From assembly GCA_903889845.1 (NCBI GenBank), contig CAISZB010000125.1, positions 1-6,197 of the forward strand: a stretch of DNA of 6,197 nt. The letters are read 5' to 3'. Positions 1 through 5,798 of this stretch are shown piece after piece; position 1 is the stretch's first letter; each line of letters opens with the position of its first letter. The notes beneath the pieces were generated by a model. It had not been told where the DNA came from. It worked only from the letters and a program-made list of their open reading frames with translations, and did no database searches. Source of the DNA: an uncultured Verrucomicrobium sp. GTDB lineage: Bacteria; Verrucomicrobiota; Verrucomicrobiia; Methylacidiphilales; GAS474. The position numbers were made by a program, and so were the translations under genes.

Positions 1-136
1 AATGGACAGATAGAGAATATCAAACTATAACCTATCCAAGCCCTCTCGGGCTAACATACGCAGTGGCTCGAATCGGTGAGTCTGGGCACCGACGGGGATG
101 TCAACAGAGCTTTACGTGCTCTAACAATCAACTTCT
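1..136. other. Noncoding leader upstream of the GH2 gene with three small hairpins
   Basis: No frame stays open here, so no tail of an upstream gene is visible. Three perfect short inverted repeats are present: AGCCC/GGGCT at 39-52 (4-nt loop), TCGGTG/CACCGA at 73-92 (8-nt loop), and AGAGC/GCTCT at 106-122 (7-nt loop). None is followed by a T-run, so none is a convincing intrinsic terminator. I cannot place a reliable -35/-10 promoter. The hairpins may lie in the 5' untranslated region of the downstream gene, but 5-6 bp stems are expected by chance at some rate, so a function is only a possibility. Confidence 0.4.
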
Positions 137-2893
137 ATGACCATATTTATCTCGCGCATGCATTTCCCTGCTCTCATTGCGGTCCTTTTTCTTGCGTTAA
201 TTTTTGGCGCTAGGGCGGCGGAGAATCAGGTTCTCTGGCCGGGCAGGTTTACTCCGGCGCTTCGCGCCTCGGGAAAGGCGTTTCAGGTGAATGTGGTGAG
301 CGACGCCATCGACATCGATTTTACCGGCATTACCAACAAGAATGCCAACGAGAAGGGGAAGGGGGGCGATTATATTCTTATCGATCTTGGACCGGCCTCG
401 GCTTTGAGGGATTACCTGCCGGGCGGCTATCTTGAAGTCACGGTCAATCTTGACAAACCGATTCTGCGGGTCGCCTTCGAATTGGGCGATCCCTCCGATT
501 TTTGGGGTACGCGAATTTTCCTCGAAGAGAATGCGCCGATGGATGCCGGAGGGCATCCGTATCGGTTCTACCTCGACAGTTATCCCGCCGACCGGGTTGC
601 CTCAGGGAAGGATCACCTTTATCTAAACATTCGCGGCCCGGAAGATGAATCGGGTGGGACGGCGCACGCGCAGATCACTTCGGTCTCGCTCTCGCCGCAG
701 ACCGCCGATTGGGAGACGGAGAAGGCGAGAATTTATAAGGATCAGTTTCATCTCCTCTCGTTCGATAAGATCGAGCCGCTCTACTATTTCTCCCTCGACA
801 AGGCAGTCGATTGGGCGCCGATCGCGTCCGACCCCTTCCTGCGCCGCTTCTCGCTCGACGGTTCGTGGGCTAAAACGTTTGTCGGAGAAAAGACCTGGGA
901 CTATAAATATCTGGCCACTGAGAATACGGCACAGACCGATTTCGCCGATGGCTCTTGGACGCAAACCGAGGTTCCGGAGAAGCCGGTTGTTGACCAGAAA
1001 GGCGGCTATTATTGGTACCGGCGCGAGATCGACGTGCCCGCCGATTTTCTTAAGGGACGGATTTATCTCCGCTGCGACGATCTCTCCGAGGACGGGCGGA
1101 TCTACGTGAACGGAAAGCTGGCAGGAAGCCAGACTTCGGTGCTGGAGGAGTGGAATTGGATCGTTGGACATGGGAGCCGTTTGCCCGACATGAAGGGACA
1201 CTCGACGAAAGAGATGATGATCTCTCATTACTTCAAGCGGTCGGGCATTCCGTTTCCCTTCGATATTCAAGACATTCCCGACAATGCCAAGCGCGCCTAC
1301 CTTCCTATTTTTTCAGGGGAATACCAATGGCCCTATGCCTATGATGTCACCGGGCTCCTCAAACCGGGCCGGAACGTGATCGCGGTCCGGATTTACGGTA
1401 ATCCGATGGGGAACTGGTGGATTTACAAGAATCGTGACGATCGGGCGGCGCACCATGTTTTTGGTCTCCTTGGCTCCATGTGCCTGGCGGCTACCCCTGA
1501 TGTCGGCCTGCTGAGCCTGGACAGGGTTCCGCCGGAGAAAGTGGACCACGACGGAACTGCGGTACATGGTTTCGACTGCGTCATCTATGATCCGGTGGGA
1601 TCGGCGGCCCAAGTCCGCTTTCTTTGCCAGGGCGCGCAAAAGGATGTCCCGGTGGTCGGGGGAAAGGTCCACGCCGAGTTCTCCCTGCCTGCCTGCTTTG
1701 CATCGTATGAGGCCAAGGCTGTTCTTCTGGATGGCAGCGGCACTACGCTCGACCAGCGGAAGATCACGTTTAATGGAGCGGTTGTCGACATTAAAGATCG
1801 TGTCCTGCGGGTCAACGGGGAGCCTTTTCAAGTTCGAGGCACCAATTTTGGAGGGCCCGAATGGGAAAAAGGGGGAAGGGGCCTGACACGGGAGGGGTAT
1901 TCAGAGACGCTTCGCTTTTATCAGCAGGAAGGGATCAACGCCATCCGGTGCGAGAATCCTCAGCAATGGCAGATGGAGGAGGCATTCAAAGCGGGAATGA
2001 TGATCCTGGCGAGTACGGACCCAGCCTCGTGCGATTACAGCATCATGGTGTTGGGAGACCTTCAGAATCCCGACTACCGTTTGCGGACCGATAGGCACCG
2101 GATACTGGCCTCCCTTATTGGAAACGCTCCAAACGTTCTCCTCTGGCAGGGAGCGAATGAGATTCATCACACCAGCGGCTATCAAGACAGGGAGGTGGTC
2201 CAGAAGCTTTTAGCAACAGTCCACGATGCTTTCCGCGAGCGGGATGCAGCGCATCGACCGGTGACCTTCTCCAATCTCGACACGGTGCGCCAAAATTGGT
2301 TTTTCTACGACGGTCAGGACATAGTGGGCTGGAATTCCTATTTCTCTCCCGAGTCGACGCAGACTGATGCCGAGGAAGTTTTCCGCGTTGCCGGCGACAA
2401 GCCGGTGATCTTTACCGAATGGGACACCAAAGAGGGAGATCGCGCGAAAAACGTAGCTTCTTGGGAAACCGCAATGCGGAAGAAATGGAAAATCATCTCG
2501 ACAACACCCGGCTCAGCCGGGGGATTTCTTTTCCCGCATAATGGCGAGTACGGCGATGAACGGGGGCGCGACTTCATTCGAGACCTTTTTCTTCCGTTCT
2601 CGTTCACCAAGGGACCCGACGGGTGGAGTTTTTTGAATAAGACTACGGCGTCGATGCGCGAGGTCTCCCTCACTTTCCTCGCCGAGGGTGCCGATGTCCC
2701 GCAGACGCGCAGTATCGCGGAAATCAAAGCGGGAGAATCGTTAAACGTCGATCTTCCCGAGGCTTTCACTGGGACCGTCGAGATTCGTTACGACACCCAC
2801 CACGGTCTCAAGCATTTCATCACGCAGCACTTTCCAAACCCGATTTCTCCGCCGATCCCGACTATAAACGGCGGTCTGAAAATGAACAGGTAA
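137..2893 (+). CDS. Exported glycoside hydrolase family 2-type protein
   Basis: A 918-residue protein predicted to hydrolyse glycosidic bonds of a polysaccharide or oligosaccharide outside the cytoplasm. Residues 1-28 form a signal peptide (hydrophobic core about 10-24, ending GARAA). Residues 30-190 look like an extra beta-rich module. Residues about 230-455 match the GH2 sugar-binding jelly roll (YYWYRREIDVP at 291-301, RIYVNGKLAG at 321-330, then DVTGLLKPGRNVIAVRIYGN). Residues about 460-550 are an Ig-like linker domain, and about 552-800 the TIM barrel, opening with VLRVNGEPFQVRGTN. The acid/base is probably E675 in GANEIHH and the nucleophile E761 in PVIFTEWD; the 86-residue spacing suits the family. 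The Met at residue 8 (base 158) is an alternative start that also leaves a good signal peptide; neither start has a clear Shine-Dalgarno site. The last residues (NGGLKMNR) overlap a repeat that may come from an IS end, so the native C-terminus may be altered. The specificity (galactosidase, glucuronidase, mannosidase or other) cannot be read by eye. The next gene encodes a polysaccharide lyase. Confidence 0.85.
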   Translation: MTIFISRMHFPALIAVLFLALIFGARAAENQVLWPGRFTPALRASGKAFQVNVVSDAIDIDFTGITNKNANEKGKGGDYILIDLGPASALRDYLPGGYLEVTVNLDKPILRVAFELGDPSDFWGTRIFLEENAPMDAGGHPYRFYLDSYPADRVASGKDHLYLNIRGPEDESGGTAHAQITSVSLSPQTADWETEKARIYKDQFHLLSFDKIEPLYYFSLDKAVDWAPIASDPFLRRFSLDGSWAKTFVGEKTWDYKYLATENTAQTDFADGSWTQTEVPEKPVVDQKGGYYWYRREIDVPADFLKGRIYLRCDDLSEDGRIYVNGKLAGSQTSVLEEWNWIVGHGSRLPDMKGHSTKEMMISHYFKRSGIPFPFDIQDIPDNAKRAYLPIFSGEYQWPYAYDVTGLLKPGRNVIAVRIYGNPMGNWWIYKNRDDRAAHHVFGLLGSMCLAATPDVGLLSLDRVPPEKVDHDGTAVHGFDCVIYDPVGSAAQVRFLCQGAQKDVPVVGGKVHAEFSLPACFASYEAKAVLLDGSGTTLDQRKITFNGAVVDIKDRVLRVNGEPFQVRGTNFGGPEWEKGGRGLTREGYSETLRFYQQEGINAIRCENPQQWQMEEAFKAGMMILASTDPASCDYSIMVLGDLQNPDYRLRTDRHRILASLIGNAPNVLLWQGANEIHHTSGYQDREVVQKLLATVHDAFRERDAAHRPVTFSNLDTVRQNWFFYDGQDIVGWNSYFSPESTQTDAEEVFRVAGDKPVIFTEWDTKEGDRAKNVASWETAMRKKWKIISTTPGSAGGFLFPHNGEYGDERGRDFIRDLFLPFSFTKGPDGWSFLNKTTASMREVSLTFLAEGADVPQTRSIAEIKAGESLNVDLPEAFTGTVEIRYDTHHGLKHFITQHFPNPISPPIPTINGGLKMNR

Positions 2894-2913
2894 GCGTGGC
2901 GGTCTGAAAGTGA
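2865..2913. repeat. Imperfect direct repeat at the 3' end of the GH2 gene, resembling an IS66-family end
   Basis: GGCGGTCTGAAAATGA at 2870-2885 recurs as GGCGGTCTGAAAGTGA at 2898-2913: 15 of 16 bases match, with a 28-bp offset. Each copy is preceded by a TAA(A/G)CG string (2865-2870 and 2891-2896). The second copy starts with GTAAGCG at 2890-2896. IS66-family terminal inverted repeats typically begin GTAA, often GTAAGCG, so this could be one or two decayed IS66 ends. The GH2 stop codon TAA (2891-2893) lies inside the second copy. The repeat is seen directly; the IS66 assignment is inference, and no IS66 transposase gene is present in the window. Confidence 0.45.
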
Positions 2914-2940
2914 GACATCTTTTAGATGTTCAGTCCCGCC
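2898..2940. other. Stem-loop between the GH2 and lyase genes
   Basis: An inner stem pairs TGA(G)ACATCT (2911-2920, one bulged G) with AGATGTTCA (2924-2932) across a TTT loop. An alternative outer pairing joins GGCGG (2898-2902) to CCGCC (2936-2940) and CTGAA (2904-2908) to TTCAG (2929-2933), giving a longer imperfect hairpin. It begins 5 bases after the GH2 stop. No T-run follows, so it is not a classical rho-independent terminator. It could stabilise the upstream mRNA 3' end or be subterminal structure of the suspected IS end. A weaker hairpin AAGAC/GTCTT with a T-rich tail lies at 3022-3037. Confidence 0.4.
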
Positions 2941-3060
2941 GAGGGGTGGTGTGAACGAAAAACCATTCCCATCCAGGTGAATGGAGACGCTATTACAATC
3001 AACATAGACACCTCCATGCTGAAGACTTCAACGTCTTTCTTTGAGTTGGCCGTGAATTAA
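2926..3060 (+). pseudogene. Tiny 44-codon frame, possible fragment of a coding sequence
   Basis: An ATG at 2926 opens a 44-residue frame ending at TAA 3058-3060. Its second half, from IPIQVNGDAITINIDTSM to FFELAVN, alternates polar and hydrophobic residues like beta strands, as in the last strands of a sandwich domain or a carbohydrate-binding module. The start overlaps the stem-loop and there is no Shine-Dalgarno site, so independent expression is doubtful. It may be a scrap of an older gene left by rearrangement, or chance. I do not recognise a family. It ends 14 bases before the lyase start. Confidence 0.2.
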
Positions 3061-3074
3061 CCGACATTTATCCT

Positions 3075-5231
3075 ATGTGCAGTTTGTTTTTGGTGTCGCC
3101 CATGGTTTCCAAGCGCTGGATTTTCCAATGTTTTCTGGGGCTGCTGCTGCACGTCCTTCTGCTGCTCTCCGTTGCCCGCCCTCAGGCTCCTGTAGATGAG
3201 TCTGTAGCTGAAGTATTCGATGCCCTCGATTTGAGCCGACCCGAGTTGTCTGCCGTCGCGGCGGCTTGGAGTCACAAAGACCTCGCGGTAGCGGTTCCCG
3301 CAATGGCCGATTATCTGCGGGTGCGGAAGAACGTCTGCTGGATCGAGACTGTTGACGGCAAACCGAAGCTTATCAATTATAGCAAGGCTGACGCCGAGGC
3401 GGCGGTGAGGGGACGGGTCCGTGGCGGGACTTCCCCCCTCTATTACAACTTCCCCGACGGGAATATCAATTGGCTTTTCAACGCGACGGAGCATGTCCCC
3501 GGTCACGCCCCGGACCTTGAATGGCAGTGGCAGCTAAACCGGATGGGGTTCTGGAACGATCTCGCCGGGGCCTATCAAGCGACGGGGGACGAGCGGTATG
3601 CCGCCGCCTTCGTGATGCAACTACGGTCCTGGATCGATCAGTGTCCTCTGCCGATGCAGGCGGCGGGCGGAGCGAACAATCCAGCGGCGTTCGGTTCCCC
3701 GTGGAGGACTCTGGAGGCGGGCATCCGGATGGAGATCTCCTGGCCCAATTGTTTTTTCCTCTTCCTCCATTCCCATTCCTTCGAGGAGGCCGACCTCGTC
3801 GCCATGCTTCGGTCTATCCTGCAACACGGGCGCTACCTGGCCCGCTTCCACGGCACGATGAACTGGTGGATCACGGAGTCGGCTGGACTCTACGACACTG
3901 GTGCCCTGTTCCCGGAGTTCCACGAGGCGGCTTCGTGGCGCGCTCAAGCGGTCCGGACGTTGACGGAGCAGATCGCCTTCCAGTACTTCCCCGACGGTGG
4001 GCAGCGCGAACTCTCCACTGGCTACCACAGTGTCACCCTGGCTGGAATCTCCCGAGCCTACCGCGTGGCTCAGCGGAACGGTCTGGAAAAGGAATTTCCG
4101 CCCGATTTTCTGAAACCAATGGAGAAGGCATACGCCTGGAACCTGCGGCTGATGACGCCCGACCGCAGTATGCCGAAGTTCAACGATTCCGGTTGGGGTT
4201 CCGCCTTGGACGCACTCAAGGAGGCCCTCGATTTCTTCCCCGCGCGGGACGACTTCCGTTGGATCGTCACCGGAGGGAAGGAGGGGGCGCCGCCCGGGGA
4301 TATCTCCTGCTATTTGCCCTTTTCCGGCTACGCGGCGATGCGCTCGGGCTGGGACCGTGAGGCGAATTATCTTGCCTTCCGCGTCGGCCCGATCGGTGTC
4401 GGCCACATCCACCAGGACAAACTCGACGTCCAGCTTTGGCCCTACGGACGGGAAGTCCTGTGGGGGAGCGGCGGTGGCCAATACGAGAAGAGCAAGTGGC
4501 GGGACTGGTCCGTTTCGAGCTTCGCTGCGAACACGGTGATTATCGATGGACTGGGGCAGAACCGTCCCCACGACCCCGCCGAGGGGGGCTGGAAAGAAGT
4601 TGATGCCGATTGGCAAAGCACGCCCGTTTTCGATTTCGCCACCGGGATATACGATGAGGGCTACGGGCCGAAGCGGGACCATCCCGCCGTCCACCGACGC
4701 GACGTCCTTTTCCTGAAGCCCGATCTCTTCGTCGTTGCCGATCGCCTCGTGCCGAACGACGCCACCCCGCACACGTATCAGGCCCGTTGGAACCTGGCTA
4801 CCCCTGCCACCCGGACCGATCCGGCGACCCGCGCCGTCGTCACCGTCGATGCGGGCAAGCCGAACCTCGCCGTCGTCCCCTTGCTCGGGGAAGGCCTCGA
4901 CGTAAAGGCGGTCTCAGCGCAGGAGACGCCGGAGATCCTTGGTTGGATCGTTCAGCGGGGGGAGTCACCGCGGGTTCCTGCGACTACGGTTGTTCACGTA
5001 CGTGCGGGTGTCGGGCAGCAGATTTTCCTGACGCTGCTCGTTCCCCTGGCGAAGGGGGTGGGCAATCCGGTTATTAAAGTCGAGCCGGTTCCTGGGCGAG
5101 CGGAGGCGGCGGAGGTCACCTTGGGCGATGGACGCTGTCTTCGGATCGCCTGCCTTGGCGAGAGGGGAATCACTGTGGCGGAGACCCTATTCAACGGCCA
5201 GCCTGGCCGCACCGCGCAGGGAGGGGGCTGA
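3075..5231 (+). CDS. Exported heparinase II/III-type polysaccharide lyase
   Basis: A 718-residue protein expected to cleave uronic-acid-containing polysaccharide (for example alginate, glycosaminoglycan or a related acidic glycan) by beta-elimination. Residues 45-390 form the alpha/alpha toroid with DLEWQWQLNRMGFWNDLA at 147-164, NWWITESAGLY at 263-273 and the family signature PDGGQRELSTGYHS at 306-319, where Y317 and H318 are likely catalytic. Residues about 410-705 form the beta-sandwich heparinase II/III domain with GHIHQDKLDVQLWPYGRE at 443-460; H444, H446 and D448 match the HxHxD-like motif tied to metal binding or catalysis. The coordinates give the longest form. A start at Met10 (base 3102) leaves a more classical signal peptide (VSKRW, then FLGLLLHVLLLLSVA), and I think it equally or more likely; neither has a Shine-Dalgarno site. 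The tail GQPGRTAQGGG abuts an IS remnant and may not be native. The exact PL family and substrate are unresolved. It probably works with the upstream GH2 enzyme. Confidence 0.85.
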   Translation: MCSLFLVSPMVSKRWIFQCFLGLLLHVLLLLSVARPQAPVDESVAEVFDALDLSRPELSAVAAAWSHKDLAVAVPAMADYLRVRKNVCWIETVDGKPKLINYSKADAEAAVRGRVRGGTSPLYYNFPDGNINWLFNATEHVPGHAPDLEWQWQLNRMGFWNDLAGAYQATGDERYAAAFVMQLRSWIDQCPLPMQAAGGANNPAAFGSPWRTLEAGIRMEISWPNCFFLFLHSHSFEEADLVAMLRSILQHGRYLARFHGTMNWWITESAGLYDTGALFPEFHEAASWRAQAVRTLTEQIAFQYFPDGGQRELSTGYHSVTLAGISRAYRVAQRNGLEKEFPPDFLKPMEKAYAWNLRLMTPDRSMPKFNDSGWGSALDALKEALDFFPARDDFRWIVTGGKEGAPPGDISCYLPFSGYAAMRSGWDREANYLAFRVGPIGVGHIHQDKLDVQLWPYGREVLWGSGGGQYEKSKWRDWSVSSFAANTVIIDGLGQNRPHDPAEGGWKEVDADWQSTPVFDFATGIYDEGYGPKRDHPAVHRRDVLFLKPDLFVVADRLVPNDATPHTYQARWNLATPATRTDPATRAVVTVDAGKPNLAVVPLLGEGLDVKAVSAQETPEILGWIVQRGESPRVPATTVVHVRAGVGQQIFLTLLVPLAKGVGNPVIKVEPVPGRAEAAEVTLGDGRCLRIACLGERGITVAETLFNGQPGRTAQGGG

Positions 5232-5285
5232 GATGGTTCGGACTTCCACGGCCGCTTGCGAGAGGAGTGCCTCAACCGGGAGTGA
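5232..5285 (+). pseudogene. IS3-family transposase OrfB fragment
   Basis: The frame reads DGSDFHGRLREECLNRE and then TGA at 5283-5285. FHGRLREECLN closely matches the conserved segment after the last catalytic Glu region of IS3-family integrase-type transposases (family form F-N/H-GRLR-D/E-ECLN). In the family a Trp-Phe pair usually follows ECLN-x-x; here the codons are TGA TCC, consistent with point decay of TGG TTC or with truncation. The usual RPHSSLGYRTP-like tail is missing, as is everything upstream of the motif. It is a non-functional relic. Confidence 0.7.
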
Positions 5286-5292
5286 TCCGGCC

Positions 5293-5320
5293 TGACGTCC
5301 TCCCCAAAAACTGGGCCAGG
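5293..5320 (+). repeat. Probable left terminal inverted repeat of an IS3-family element
   Basis: The sequence begins TGACGTCCTCCCCAAAAACT and continues GGGCC. TGA followed within a few bases by CCCC-AAAA-CTGG is a common IS3-family end layout. It lies about 50 bases ahead of the OrfA ribosome binding site, a normal distance. The outermost base could instead be the TGA at 5283. The matching right repeat is not in the window, so the assignment rests on resemblance and position. Confidence 0.5.
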
Positions 5321-5358
5321 GAGCGTGAAAGAAATTGAGTTGGGGGTGGTCATCAAAT

Positions 5359-5366
5359 AAGGAGGA
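5359..5366 (+). promoter_or_regulatory. Strong Shine-Dalgarno site of the IS OrfA start
   Basis: AAGGAGGA sits 4-5 bases before ATG 5371. It decides that start over the in-frame TTG at 5335. It is the only textbook ribosome binding site in the window: the GH2, lyase and peptidase starts lack one. It belongs to the IS remnant. Confidence 0.75.
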
Positions 5367-5370
5367 ACCG

Positions 5371-5679
5371 ATGAGATGGGAAAGATACAGCGAAGAGCAA
5401 ATCATCTACGCGTTGAGCCTCGACCCCGCGCTCCAATGCTTCGACGACACCGCCGCGATCCTCATGCACATCGACGTCCTCCTCTCCGTCGACTCCGCCC
5501 CGGTCCACCTCGCCGGGGGCCTGGGCCGGAAGACAGCGGTCCTCCTCCCCTTCAGCGCCGACTGGCGCTGGATGGACCGCCGGGTCGATTCTCCCTGGTA
5601 TCCTACGGCCCGCCTCTGCCGCCAGCCCGCCCCGGGAGACTGGGCAGGGCTTGTCGCCCGGCTGAATGCGGAGATTTGA
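5371..5679 (+). CDS. Chimeric ORF: IS3 OrfA start fused to a glycosyltransferase family 9-like C-terminus
   Basis: A 102-residue ORF. Residues 1-15 (MRWERYSEEQIIYAL) are the typical beginning of an IS3-family OrfA helix-turn-helix protein. From about residue 17 the sequence is the C-terminal nucleotide-sugar-binding half of a GT9 (ADP-heptose:LPS heptosyltransferase-like) domain of the kind found at the end of bacterial TPR proteins: DDTAAILMHIDVLLSVDSAP at 25-44, VHLAGGLGRKTAVLLPF at 45-61, DWRWMDRRVDSPWYPTARL at 64-82 and RQPAPGDW at 84-91. The SVDSAPVHLAGGLG segment is the characteristic donor-site loop region. The N-terminal half of the GT domain and any TPR repeats are missing, so glycosyl transfer is unlikely. 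The start is set by a strong IS-borne Shine-Dalgarno site. It could be translated as a short protein or be only a pseudogene. The junction lies near 5413-5420. Confidence 0.75.
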   Translation: MRWERYSEEQIIYALSLDPALQCFDDTAAILMHIDVLLSVDSAPVHLAGGLGRKTAVLLPFSADWRWMDRRVDSPWYPTARLCRQPAPGDWAGLVARLNAEI

Positions 5680-5798
5680 AACCCGCTACGGAAAAGGCCG
5701 GATTGTCCGAATATTAATTTTATTGTAAAAACAACTTTAACCGCAACTCGCCGGCCGGATCGGCGTCTTGCCTCCTGAAAATTCACCTTTCCCTGAAA
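5680..5798 (+). promoter_or_regulatory. Intergenic region with a candidate promoter for the peptidase gene
   Basis: An AT-rich patch at 5709-5740 interrupts GC-rich DNA. TTGTCC at 5703-5708 and TAAAAA at 5726-5731 are 17 bases apart, matching 4 of 6 bases at both -35 and -10, a weak sigma-70-like candidate. A small inverted repeat CGCCG/CGGCG lies at 5749-5765, in what would be the leader. No Shine-Dalgarno site precedes the ATG at 5799. The promoter is inferred from base pattern only. Confidence 0.25.

Larger units (their letters stand above)
5232..5415 (+). mobile_element. Decayed IS3-family insertion sequence remnant
   Basis: The segment starts right after the lyase stop codon. It contains, in order, an OrfB-type transposase fragment (FHGRLREECLNRE), a left-end-like sequence with the CCCCAAAAACTGG core common in IS3-family inverted repeats (core at 5302-5314), a Shine-Dalgarno site, and an OrfA start (RYSEEQIIYAL). 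An intact IS3 element reads left end, OrfA, OrfB, right end, so OrfB before a left end implies two copies head to tail with deletions, or two insertions. The complementary right end is absent from the window. The right edge lies near 5413-5420, where similarity passes to a glycosyltransferase. The family call rests on two protein motifs and the end core; the exact boundaries are approximate. Confidence 0.75.

Noticed and set aside
623..1270. A 215-codon minus-strand frame in the GH2 gene
   Set aside because: Antisense to the sugar-binding domain; no domain signature and no start signal.
3022..3042. AAGAC/GTCTT hairpin followed by a T-rich run as a terminator
   Set aside because: The stem is only 5 bp with low GC and the T-run is interrupted; too weak to call as a terminator.
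3521..4360. A 279-codon plus-strand frame overlapping the lyase
   Set aside because: An alternative frame of the lyase gene with shadow-like composition and no motif.
3621..4772. A 383-codon open frame on the minus strand inside the lyase gene
   Set aside because: It lies wholly antisense to a gene with clear family motifs; its translation is rich in Arg, Gly and Pro with no recognisable domain, as expected of a GC-rich shadow frame.
5335..5370. A TTG start that would lengthen the chimeric ORF by 12 residues
   Set aside because: The ATG at 5371 has an ideally spaced AAGGAGG and begins exactly where IS3 OrfA proteins begin; the extra residues are IS leader DNA.
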